Assembly (NCBI GenBank): GCA_934434925.1
Contig: CAKSAC010000001.1
Location: 1-64,000, forward strand
DNA length: 64,000 nucleotides
Source: an uncultured Eubacteriales bacterium
GTDB taxonomy: Bacteria; Bacillota; Clostridia; Oscillospirales; CAG-272
Direction of reading: 5' to 3'
In this document: piece after piece, positions 14,019 to 21,773 of the stretch
Layout of the letters: every line of letters begins with the position of its first letter
Numbering within the stretch: position 1 is the stretch's first letter
The notes under the pieces: model-generated
Seen by the model: the letters and a program-made list of their open reading frames with translations, nothing else
Database searches by the model: none
Told to the model about the DNA's origin: nothing
Translations under genes and position numbers: made by a program

Positions 14019-15812
14019 ATGACAAGCAACAAGTACATCAATCGTTGGATCGATGAGATGGCCGCGCTCACCAAGCCGGATAAGATCGTTTGGATCGACG
14101 GCAGTAAAGAGCAGACTGCCGCCCTGCAGGAGGAAGCCTGCGCCAGCGGGGAGATCATCCGCCTGAACCGGGATCTGCTTCCGAACTGTTTTTTGCATCG
14201 CACGGCAGTGAACGATGTGGCCCGCGTTGAAGGCCGCACCTTCATCTGCACCCGGAAAAAAGAAGATGCCGGCAATATCAACAACTGGATGGACCCGGTG
14301 GAGTGCTATGCCAAATTGAAAAAACTCTACGATGGAGCCATGAAGGGCGAGACGATGTATGTCATCCCCTATGCCATGGGCCAGGTCGGGTCGGATTTTG
14401 CCAAATATGGCATTGAACTGACCGACTCGATTTACGTTGTCCTCAACATGCTGATCATGACCCGTGCCGGTCGCGCCGTCGCAGAGGCCATGCCGCAGGA
14501 TGACAGCTTTGTAAAAGGACTGCATGCCAAAGGCACGCTGGATCCCGAAAACCGCTTTATCTGCCATTTCCCGGAGGACAACACGATCTGGAGCGTCAAC
14601 TCGGCCTACGGCGGCAATGTTCTGCTCGGCAAAAAGTGCTTTGCGCTTCGCATCGCTTCTTATCTCGGCCGTAAGGAAGGCTGGATGGCGGAGCATATGC
14701 TCATCCTCGGTCTTGAAAATCCGGACGGAGAAATCAAGTATATTTCCGCCGCGTTCCCCTCTGCCTGCGGAAAGACCAACCTTGCCATGCTGGTTCCGCC
14801 CGAATATTATAAGAAGCGCGGCTATAAGATCTGGACGGTCGGCGACGATATTGCGTGGCTCCGCGTGAAGGAAGGCCGCCTGTGGGCCATCAACCCGGAG
14901 AACGGTTTCTTCGGCGTTGCCCCCGGCACCAACGAGCATTCCAACCCGAACGCCCTGCATACCACCACGCGCGACACCATCTTCACAAACGTGGCGCATG
15001 ACCTTGACAACAACACAGTATGGTGGGAAGGCCTCAATGACACCCCCCCGACCAACTGCATCAACTGGAAAGGCGAAAAGTGGGATTACCGCAAATATGA
15101 CAAAGCGGATAAGATTAACACATCCGCCGCACATCCGAACTCCCGCTTCACCGCGATGGCCAAAAACTGCCCCTGCATTTCTGCGGAGTTTGACAATCCT
15201 GCAGGCGTTCCGATCAGTGCGATCGTCTTTGGCGGCCGTCGCGCCAAAACCGCTCCGCTGGTCTATCAGTCCTTCAACTGGCAGCACGGCGCTTTCATCG
15301 GCTCGATCATGGCCTCTGAAACAACTGCCGCCGCCGCCGGCGCGCTCGGCGTTGTCCGTCGTGACCCGATGGCCATGCGTCCTTTTGTCGGCTATGATAT
15401 GGGAGATTATTGGGCGCACTGGCTCGATATGGGGAAACATATCGAAAACCCGCCGAAGATTTTCCACGTCAACTGGTTCCGTACCGATGATGAAGGTCAC
15501 TTCATCTGGCCCGGTTTTGGCGACAATATGCGCGTCCTGATGTGGATTCTTGCCCGTTGTGAAGGGAAAGTCGGCGCGAAGGAAACGGCCATCGGCTATG
15601 TTCCGAATGCCGCAGACATTAACGTTGAAGGTCTGGATATTTCCCGCGAAACGCTGGAAGAGCTGCTTTCGGTGGATGTCGCTGCATGGGAAGAAGACAT
15701 CGAGAACATCAAGGAATTCTATACGCAGGTCGGCGATCGTGTACCGCAGGAAATGCGTGACGAACTTGCCGCACTTGAAAAGCGTCTCCGTACAGCTTCT
15801 GTCGGGGCATGA
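14019..15812 (+). CDS. pckG: Phosphoenolpyruvate carboxykinase (GTP)
   Basis: This 597-residue protein is full length for GTP-type PEPCK. It carries the hallmark FPSACGKTN (246-254), the phosphate-binding loop of this class, plus HRTAVNDVARVEGRTFIC and the PEGVPI/ISAIVFGGRR-type segment (NPAGVPISAIVFGGRRAKTA). It interconverts oxaloacetate and PEP with GTP/GDP and CO2. In an anaerobe it may run toward oxaloacetate or toward PEP. The decarboxylase cluster at 52-57 kb acts on the same intermediate. AAAAGGAG precedes the ATG. A single-gene unit: promoter, possible attenuator and a strong terminator are all visible. Confidence 0.96.
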   Translation: MTSNKYINRWIDEMAALTKPDKIVWIDGSKEQTAALQEEACASGEIIRLNRDLLPNCFLHRTAVNDVARVEGRTFICTRKKEDAGNINNWMDPVECYAKLKKLYDGAMKGETMYVIPYAMGQVGSDFAKYGIELTDSIYVVLNMLIMTRAGRAVAEAMPQDDSFVKGLHAKGTLDPENRFICHFPEDNTIWSVNSAYGGNVLLGKKCFALRIASYLGRKEGWMAEHMLILGLENPDGEIKYISAAFPSACGKTNLAMLVPPEYYKKRGYKIWTVGDDIAWLRVKEGRLWAINPENGFFGVAPGTNEHSNPNALHTTTRDTIFTNVAHDLDNNTVWWEGLNDTPPTNCINWKGEKWDYRKYDKADKINTSAAHPNSRFTAMAKNCPCISAEFDNPAGVPISAIVFGGRRAKTAPLVYQSFNWQHGAFIGSIMASETTAAAAGALGVVRRDPMAMRPFVGYDMGDYWAHWLDMGKHIENPPKIFHVNWFRTDDEGHFIWPGFGDNMRVLMWILARCEGKVGAKETAIGYVPNAADINVEGLDISRETLEELLSVDVAAWEEDIENIKEFYTQVGDRVPQEMRDELAALEKRLRTASVGA

Positions 15813-15817
15813 CAAAA

Positions 15818-15845
15818 AGCCCACCCGAAAGGGTGGGTTTTCTTT
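15818..15845 (+). terminator. Intrinsic terminator of pckG
   Basis: CCCACCC-GAAA-GGGTGGG is followed by TTTTCTTT, just after the stop codon. Confidence 0.9.
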
Positions 15846-15875
15846 ATCGGATCGTGTAGGATGCAACCGGTCTTT

Positions 15876-15962
15876 CGCAAAAGCTCACCGCACACGCAAA
15901 GACGGCAGGACAAGACAACGCGAAAAAGACGCAAAAGCGCCGCAAAAGCTCACCGCACACGC
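15876..15962. repeat. Two exact copies of a 22-bp repeat
   Basis: CGCAAAAGCTCACCGCACAC followed by GC occurs at 15876-15897 and 15941-15962, 65 bp apart, between pckG and ylbJ. The space between is Lys/Arg-codon-like, GC-rich filler with no gene. Only two copies and no constant spacer length, so not a CRISPR. Confidence 0.7.
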
Positions 15963-15987
15963 GGCCGATCAAGGACCGACCGGAAAA

Positions 15988-16950
15988 TCATAAGCGGCGG
16001 ACAAGCGGGAAAAGAAGCAGAAAAAGAAGCAGGGAAAAAAGACTCTGCATGCATTTTCCGCGGAAGGCGGATCGGGGAGAAAGCCCGGCGCTTCGCAAAA
16101 TCCCCGCAGTCTGCATAAAAACCGAAAGCCCACCGAAAGAGAGAGACAAGAGAGAAACCGCAAGCCCTGCCGTGCGAGGCAGTCCGGCGGCGGCCGCCGT
16201 ACCGTTCCCGATTTCCAGGATGGTGGCAAGCAGCGCATAGGCCGATGGCGGCAACAGGGCGCGGGGCAGAGCGCACAGCGCGGAGAAAAAGAGGATGGCT
16301 CCGCATATGCCGAGCAGGGAAACAGCCGAATCACCAAGGGCGGCGGGGAGCAAAGCAAAGAGGCTGTTTTCTGTCTCTTTTTTTGCAGTAGGCCGTTTTT
16401 TTGGCGGAATTTGCAACGTTTTGTTTACATAAATTGAGGAATTCGAGCCAACGGCCCTCGCCTGTAAAAGAAGGCAAAGAAGGGCGGACAACATTTGGAT
16501 TCCATAGAGAAACCATCCGATACGCGCAGAGCCGAAAAGAAGCGTTCCGACAGCTCCCACGGCAAACGCCGGGCCGACATTGTTACAGAAGAAAGAAAGT
16601 CGCTCGGCTTCTTGTCTGGAAAGCGCCGACATACAGTAGAGATCGGCAGTAATCTGCGCCCCCAGGGGAAAACCGCAAAGCGCCCCGATGAGAAAAGCGG
16701 TAAACCCCTCTGCCGGGAGTCCGGATAACCGTGAAAAAAGTCGGCCGCCGGGCAAAACGGGCAGTGGGGAGACGGCGGTGAGGAGCTTTGAGAGAACGAG
16801 AAAGGGAAAGAGCGAAGGGATAATGCTCTGCCCGCACAAGCAGAGCGCCCGGCGGACAGCGTCCGGAATTACGGATAAAAAAGCGAGGAAGAGAAGGATG
16901 AAAAAGAAAACAGGATAAAAAATTCGGGATTTTCCGGTATTTTCGGGCAT
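15988..16950 (-). CDS. ylbJ: Sporulation membrane protein YlbJ (SpoVV-like)
   Basis: This 320-residue polytopic membrane protein has about eight hydrophobic segments and the family signatures GALCGFPLGAQ, FCNNVGPAF and FGGLSVFMQ. In Bacillus the homologue (SpoVV) moves dipicolinic acid across the outer forespore membrane, after sigma-E expression in the mother cell. Start ATG 16950 has AAAGGAGG 7 nt upstream. It is divergent from yqfC, another sigma-E-type gene, over a 66-bp gap. I could not define a clear sigma-E promoter there. A charged cytoplasmic loop (PPKKRPTAKKETEN) interrupts the middle. Confidence 0.9.
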   Translation of the reverse strand: MPENTGKSRIFYPVFFFILLFLAFLSVIPDAVRRALCLCGQSIIPSLFPFLVLSKLLTAVSPLPVLPGGRLFSRLSGLPAEGFTAFLIGALCGFPLGAQITADLYCMSALSRQEAERLSFFCNNVGPAFAVGAVGTLLFGSARIGWFLYGIQMLSALLCLLLQARAVGSNSSIYVNKTLQIPPKKRPTAKKETENSLFALLPAALGDSAVSLLGICGAILFFSALCALPRALLPPSAYALLATILEIGNGTAAAAGLPRTAGLAVSLLSLSFGGLSVFMQTAGILRSAGLSPRSAFRGKCMQSLFSLLLFLLLFPLVRRL

Positions 16951-17016
16951 GCGTTTTCCCTCCTTTACATACTTATAAATACAGGAACAGAGCGAAAAAT
17001 ATAACCGGAGGGAGAT

Positions 17017-17361
17017 ATGAAAAAGAAAAATCCGGACGCGCGCCGTGAAGAATATTTCCGGGAGCCGTGGCTCCCGGCGGCGGGGTTCCGCATGGAGGTG
17101 CGATCCCGCGGAAAAGAGTTTTCTTTTTTGCTTTTCGGAGTGGAAAAAGTGACAAAATGCACGGAAAAATGCGTGGAACTCCTGTCGGCCGGGTGGCAGA
17201 TTCTATTGACGGGGCAGGGGCTTGACTGTCTTGCGTACAGCGGGAAAACGCTTGAAATCTGCGGTATGCCCGAGGCTTTGTTTTTTCAAAGGGGCGGAAA
17301 AGCGGGAGATTCCGGAAGGAAATTTGGCAGATCGATGAAAACGGAAGGGAGCGAGCCATGA
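17017..17361 (+). CDS. yqfC: Sporulation protein YqfC
   Basis: This 114-residue protein is of the YabP/YqfC family. After a basic start it shows the SAGWQILLTGQGLDCLAYSG and LEICGMPEALFF segments typical of YqfC. It opens a seven-gene operon and overlaps yqfD by 4 bp (ATGA), as in other Clostridia. YqfC is mother-cell expressed in Bacillus. A gene of the family is required in the pathway together with YqfD. CCGGAGGGAG is the ribosome binding site. Confidence 0.88.
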   Translation: MKKKNPDARREEYFREPWLPAAGFRMEVRSRGKEFSFLLFGVEKVTKCTEKCVELLSAGWQILLTGQGLDCLAYSGKTLEICGMPEALFFQRGGKAGDSGRKFGRSMKTEGSEP

Positions 17362-18518
17362 GACGGATTTTTCGTTTTCTGACGGGGTATACCGAGATTC
17401 GTTATCCGATTGAAAAGCGCGCCGAGGCGGTCTCGGCCCTGCTTGCCGCGGGTGTGAATGCCGTTGGCGGCGGAACTGTCGGAGAAGAAGGCTTTTTCTT
17501 TGTGTTCGGGCGTGACGCCGCAGAACTGAGCGCGTCCGGACTTTTTAGGATCGGGGAAGAACGCGGCTTACCGGAATGGCTCCGCGCGACCTTCCGAAGG
17601 CCGGGAATCTTCGTCGGTATCCTGCTCTTTTTTACGGTGCTGCTGGCTTCTTCTCTCCTTGTATGGCGCGTAGAGGTAAGCGGAAATCGGAATATTACCC
17701 GTGAAGAGATTATTCTTACCTTGGAAGAAGCCGGCCTTTCGGTCGGGGATTTTGCCCCGGCGGTTGACATCAAGGCGCTTCGCACGGCGCTCCTTTCCGC
17801 ACACCCGGCAATCTCTTATGCGGGAATTTACCGGCGTGGCACAACGGTTTTTGTGGAAGTGCGGGAGGGGAAAAGCGCACCCGCTTTGCCCGGGCGGAGC
17901 GGATATGCCAACCTCGTGGCAGAGAGGGATGCGTTGATAGAGGAAGTGAACCCGAAAAACGGCCGGGCGGTCGTTCGCCCCGGGGCTACCGTCCGAAAAG
18001 GCGATTTGCTGATCAGCGGAGTCTACCGGACAGCCAAAGGGGCGGCTTACACTTGGGCGGACGGCGAGGTTATCGGGCGGGTCTGCATGGATTTTTCGGT
18101 TTTACAGCCGTTTTCGGTTGAGGAACGCGAATACGGCGAAGAGAAGACCGCCTCGCTGACCCTGAATTTTTTCGGAAAAGAAGTAAATCTTTTCAATTCC
18201 TATGGAAATCCGGCCGAGGAATATGTTATAATAAAAAGAAAAGATCAACCGCTTCTCTTCGGGTCAATCCGGGGGCCGGTCTATGTGACCCGCGCCTGCC
18301 GGGTACCGTATACGGTGCAATCGCGCCGGCTGACCGAAGAAGAGGCGGTACGTGCTGCGCATTTTCGCATGCGCGGAAGGCTCTCGGAGGCGCTTTTGGG
18401 TTCGATGCCGCTTTCTGTCGGTTATACGGGGGAATTTACCGAGGAGGGGTATCGGTTGGATTGCCGGGTGGAAGCCCTGACCCCGATTGGCGTTTCCAAG
18501 CCCTTTGAGATCGAATAA
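17358..18518 (+). CDS. yqfD: Sporulation protein YqfD
   Basis: This 386-residue protein has a cytoplasmic N-terminal part, one strong membrane segment (about 84-103, PGIFVGILLFFTVLLASSLL), and an extracytoplasmic POTRA-like or barrel domain containing VSGNRNITREEI and AERDALIEEVNPKNGRAVVR. The pattern and its position behind yqfC identify the YqfD/stage IV sporulation family. It is translationally coupled to yqfC through an ATGA overlap. Role in engulfed forespore/mother-cell membrane is by family. Confidence 0.9.
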   Translation: MRRIFRFLTGYTEIRYPIEKRAEAVSALLAAGVNAVGGGTVGEEGFFFVFGRDAAELSASGLFRIGEERGLPEWLRATFRRPGIFVGILLFFTVLLASSLLVWRVEVSGNRNITREEIILTLEEAGLSVGDFAPAVDIKALRTALLSAHPAISYAGIYRRGTTVFVEVREGKSAPALPGRSGYANLVAERDALIEEVNPKNGRAVVRPGATVRKGDLLISGVYRTAKGAAYTWADGEVIGRVCMDFSVLQPFSVEEREYGEEKTASLTLNFFGKEVNLFNSYGNPAEEYVIIKRKDQPLLFGSIRGPVYVTRACRVPYTVQSRRLTEEEAVRAAHFRMRGRLSEALLGSMPLSVGYTGEFTEEGYRLDCRVEALTPIGVSKPFEIE

Positions 18519-18532
18519 ACAGGAGGAAAAAT

Positions 18533-19558
18533 ATGGCCGAGCGAGTTGTCTGTACCCGTGGCAACGGAGTAATGTCTGTCATTTTCGGCGCGGGGGATGA
18601 AAATGCCCATCGGATCGAAGAGGCGTTCGCTGTGCGTCTTTTTCCCGGTGGGGGCGGAACCGACGCAGACGACGCAGTAACGATCCGCGGTGCCGATGCG
18701 GCCGGTGTGGAACGGGCGGCGACCGTGCTGGAATACCTTTCCCGGATGTTGGCAACGGGGGATTATTTAGAAGATCAGACCGTGGATTATGTGATTGCAA
18801 CGGTTTCGGAAAATCGCCTTTCGGAACTGGATTCACTTGACAGGACCGTTATTTGCATTACCAATAAAGGGAAGCCGCTCCGGCCGAAAACGGCAGGACA
18901 GAGGCAGTATACCGACGCAATCCGAAAAAACACCGTCACCTTCGGCATAGGGCCGGCAGGAACGGGAAAGACCTTTCTGGCGGTGGCCATGGCCGTTGAC
19001 GCACTCCGGAACAAACAGGCAGACCGGATTATCCTGACCCGTCCGGCTGTGGAAGCGGGGGAGCGGCTCGGATTTTTGCCGGGCGATCTGCAAAGCAAGA
19101 TTGACCCCTATCTGCGGCCGCTTTACGACGCGCTTTTTGAGATGCTCGGGGCAGAGAACTATGCGCGGCAACTTGAGCGCGGGGCCATTGAAATCGCGCC
19201 CCTGGCCTATATGCGCGGCCGTACGCTGGATGACTCATTTATCATTCTGGACGAAGCGCAGAATACCACCGTGGAGCAAATGAAAATGTTCCTGACCCGT
19301 CTCGGGCATAATTCCCGGATGGTCGTGACGGGGGACCCTTCGCAAACCGACCTGCCGGACGGGAAGCAGAGCGGCCTTTCGGTCGCTGAGAAAATCCTTT
19401 CGGGGATCGAAGGGGTCGCCGTCCACCGGTTTACCGGGCGCGATGTTGTCCGCCATCGTCTTGTGCAGAACATTATCCGCGCCTATGAGAAATACGGGCA
19501 GGACGAAAAAGAAAAACGTGAAAAAAACCGCCGTTTTACGGCGAAAAAGATGATGTGA
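18533..19558 (+). CDS. phoH: PhoH family ATPase
   Basis: This 341-residue P-loop ATPase has Walker A GPAGTGKTFLAVA (about 140-152), the LTRPAVEAGERLGFLPGDL box, Walker B FIILDEAQNTT and the VVTGDPSQTDLP sensor segment. An N-terminal KH-like extension is usual in Firmicute PhoH. It is placed next to ybeY and era, a neighbourhood that suggests a role in RNA metabolism or ribosome assembly. ACAGGAGG lies 7 nt before the ATG. Confidence 0.93.
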   Translation: MAERVVCTRGNGVMSVIFGAGDENAHRIEEAFAVRLFPGGGGTDADDAVTIRGADAAGVERAATVLEYLSRMLATGDYLEDQTVDYVIATVSENRLSELDSLDRTVICITNKGKPLRPKTAGQRQYTDAIRKNTVTFGIGPAGTGKTFLAVAMAVDALRNKQADRIILTRPAVEAGERLGFLPGDLQSKIDPYLRPLYDALFEMLGAENYARQLERGAIEIAPLAYMRGRTLDDSFIILDEAQNTTVEQMKMFLTRLGHNSRMVVTGDPSQTDLPDGKQSGLSVAEKILSGIEGVAVHRFTGRDVVRHRLVQNIIRAYEKYGQDEKEKREKNRRFTAKKMM

Positions 19559-19567
19559 GGACAGGCT

Positions 19568-20077
19568 ATGGCAAACATGATCAGGCATTATGCGCCGCGC
19601 GGGGCGAGGCTTTTACTGGATTTTTCCGTGCAGGGGGAAGGCGTTACGCTGCCCTATCGCACAAAAAAAACAATCCGGGAAGCCATAGAGGAGACGCTGT
19701 TTTATGAACGGTGTTACTTCGATACCGAGGTTTCCTTCACACTTTGCAACAACGATGTGATCCGGGAACTGAATCGCACCTACCGGAAAAAAGACGCAGC
19801 AACGGATGTTCTTTCGTTCCCGCTGTATCTGCCGGAAGAACTGAAAGAATTGCCGAAGGACGAGCCTGTGCCGCTCGGAGATATCGTCCTTTCCGGTGAG
19901 CGGGCGGCTATGCAGGCGCGGGAACTCGGGCATAGCGCTTTGCGGGAGATTGCGTTTCTTTGCATCCACTCCACGCTCCATCTGCTGGGGTATGACCATG
20001 AACGAGGGGCAGAGGAAGAAGAGGATATGTGCCGCCGCCAGCGAGAGATTATAGAGAAACTGAAAATTGAGGAATAA
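19568..20077 (+). CDS. ybeY: Endoribonuclease YbeY (16S rRNA maturation)
   Basis: This 169-residue protein has the zinc site HSTLHLLGYDH (His residues roughly 133, 137 and 143) of the UPF0054/YbeY family, and the conserved YRKKDAATDVLSFPL strand-helix. It acts in 16S rRNA 3' processing and ribosome quality control in characterised bacteria. It sits between phoH and era as in most Firmicutes, 9 bp from each neighbour or less. Confidence 0.95.
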   Translation: MANMIRHYAPRGARLLLDFSVQGEGVTLPYRTKKTIREAIEETLFYERCYFDTEVSFTLCNNDVIRELNRTYRKKDAATDVLSFPLYLPEELKELPKDEPVPLGDIVLSGERAAMQARELGHSALREIAFLCIHSTLHLLGYDHERGAEEEEDMCRRQREIIEKLKIEE

Positions 20078-20080
20078 AAA

Positions 20081-20965
20081 ATGACAAAAACCGCATTTCT
20101 GACCATCATAGGCAGACCAAACGTAGGAAAATCCACTTTGCTGAACAGCATCCTCGGCGAAAAAATCGCAATCGTATCCAAAAAACCGCAGACCACGCGG
20201 ACCCGTATTACCGGGATCCATACCGTTTCGGAAAGTCAATTTGTTTTCCTGGATACGCCCGGAATGCACCGCCCGCGCACCCGTCTTGGCGACTACATGG
20301 TCAGGACGGCGACCGAAACGCTCGGGGAGGCGGATGCCGCCATTTTGGTGGTGGAAGCGCGCGACGAGGTGGGGGATATTGAAAAAGGACTGATTGAAAG
20401 ACTGCGCGAAGGGCGGATTCCGGCGCTTCTTGTCATCAATAAGATTGATACCACCACGCCGGAGCATATAGCCCGTACGATTGCTTCCTATGCGGCCGCT
20501 TATGATTTTGACGCGGTAATCCCCATGTCCGCCAAAAACGGAAAAGGCGTTGATATTTTGCTTTCGGAGTGTGACCGGTATCTGACCGAGAGCGCATTTT
20601 TCTTCCCGACCGATGAAGTGACCGATCAGCCTGAACGCCAGATTGCCGCCGAGATGATTCGCGAAAAACTCTTGCGCGTTCTGGAACAGGAGATTCCGCA
20701 CGGAACGGCGGTCGTAATCGAGGATTTCAAGGAAGAACAGAATCTTTTGCGTATCCGCGCGGAAATCTTCTGCGAACGCGATTCTCATAAAGGCATTATT
20801 ATCGGGAAAAACGGTGCGACCCTGAAAAAAATCGGCACGTATGCCCGGCAGGACATGGAAAAATTTTTCGGCATCAAGGTTTTTCTGGATTTGTGGGTCA
20901 AGGTGAAGGAAAAATGGCGCGACAGCGACGTGGCCGTGCGGAATTTCGGATACCGCGAGGAATAA
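20081..20965 (+). CDS. era: GTPase Era
   Basis: This 294-residue protein carries G1 GRPNVGKST (11-19), the switch TTRTRITGI, G3 DTPGMH, G4 NKID and G5 SAK, followed by a C-terminal KH domain with SHKGIIIGKNGATLKKIG. Era binds 16S rRNA and checks 30S maturation. It follows ybeY after 3 bp and precedes recO by 1 bp, a conserved order. No anomalies are visible. Confidence 0.97.
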   Translation: MTKTAFLTIIGRPNVGKSTLLNSILGEKIAIVSKKPQTTRTRITGIHTVSESQFVFLDTPGMHRPRTRLGDYMVRTATETLGEADAAILVVEARDEVGDIEKGLIERLREGRIPALLVINKIDTTTPEHIARTIASYAAAYDFDAVIPMSAKNGKGVDILLSECDRYLTESAFFFPTDEVTDQPERQIAAEMIREKLLRVLEQEIPHGTAVVIEDFKEEQNLLRIRAEIFCERDSHKGIIIGKNGATLKKIGTYARQDMEKFFGIKVFLDLWVKVKEKWRDSDVAVRNFGYREE

Positions 20966-20966
20966 A

Positions 20967-21764
20967 ATGCTGATCGAGGTCAAGGGAATCGTCGTGCGCA
21001 CCCGGGAACTGCGCGGAAGCGACAAATATCTGACGATATTCACCGAAGAGCGGGGGCTCGTCAGCGCAATCGCCAACGGGAGCCGTTCTCTGAAAAGCCG
21101 TTACCTTGCGGCAACGCAACTGTTTTCCTATGCCTCTTACATGCTCGAATACCGGAATGATTGCTATTATGTCCGGGATACCGAACTTTTGGAGAGTTTT
21201 TTTGCGTTGCGTCTGGACATCGTCCGTACCGCGCTCGGCAATTATATATGCGAGGTTGCGTCCGATACCGTGGTGCCGGAACAGCCGGAATCCGAATTTT
21301 TGCGGCTGGTTCTCAATTCTCTTTACGCCATTGCGGCGGGGAAGCATTCTCTTACGTTGATCAAGGCGGCTTTTGAATTCCGCGCCGCCGCATTGCTGGG
21401 GTTCTCGCCGGAACCAAACGGTTGCGCCGCCTGCGGTTCTGATGAAGAAGAAATGTTTCTCGATATCATGAACGGGAACCTTCTTTGCCGCGCCTGTCGC
21501 GATCGGTTGCAGAACGAGCTGCCCACGTCGGAGGACGATTTTCGCGCGCGCACCCGGGTCGTGCTGGCCGTGCTGACACCGGCCGCGCTCCGCGCGGTCG
21601 ATTACGTCATTCATGCGCCGCTGGAACGGCTGTTATCTTTTCGTCTTGAGCCGGAGGACAGCCGGCATTTTGCTCATGCGGCGGAGGAATATTTGTTGCA
21701 TCATCTCGGGCGCGGATTCCGTACGCTCGCTTTTTACAAAGAGATGGCCGCTGAAACGGTCTGA
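20967..21764 (+). CDS. recO: DNA repair protein RecO
   Basis: This 265-residue protein starts with the RecO OB-fold segment (IEVKGIVVRTRELRGSDKYL, FTEERGLVSAIANGSR). It has a zinc-finger with CAACG (about 152) and CRAC (about 176). The family loads RecA on SSB-coated ssDNA with RecR and anneals strands. It is cotranscribed with era. Confidence 0.94.
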   Translation: MLIEVKGIVVRTRELRGSDKYLTIFTEERGLVSAIANGSRSLKSRYLAATQLFSYASYMLEYRNDCYYVRDTELLESFFALRLDIVRTALGNYICEVASDTVVPEQPESEFLRLVLNSLYAIAAGKHSLTLIKAAFEFRAAALLGFSPEPNGCAACGSDEEEMFLDIMNGNLLCRACRDRLQNELPTSEDDFRARTRVVLAVLTPAALRAVDYVIHAPLERLLSFRLEPEDSRHFAHAAEEYLLHHLGRGFRTLAFYKEMAAETV

Positions 21765-21773
21765 GGTAGGAGT

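Noticed and set aside
13986..15866. 626-residue minus-strand ORF opposite pckG
   Set aside because: Antisense shadow of a well-identified gene. No ribosome binding site and no recognisable protein features.
19613..21076. 487-residue minus-strand ORF opposite ybeY and era
   Set aside because: Shadow of two well-supported genes.
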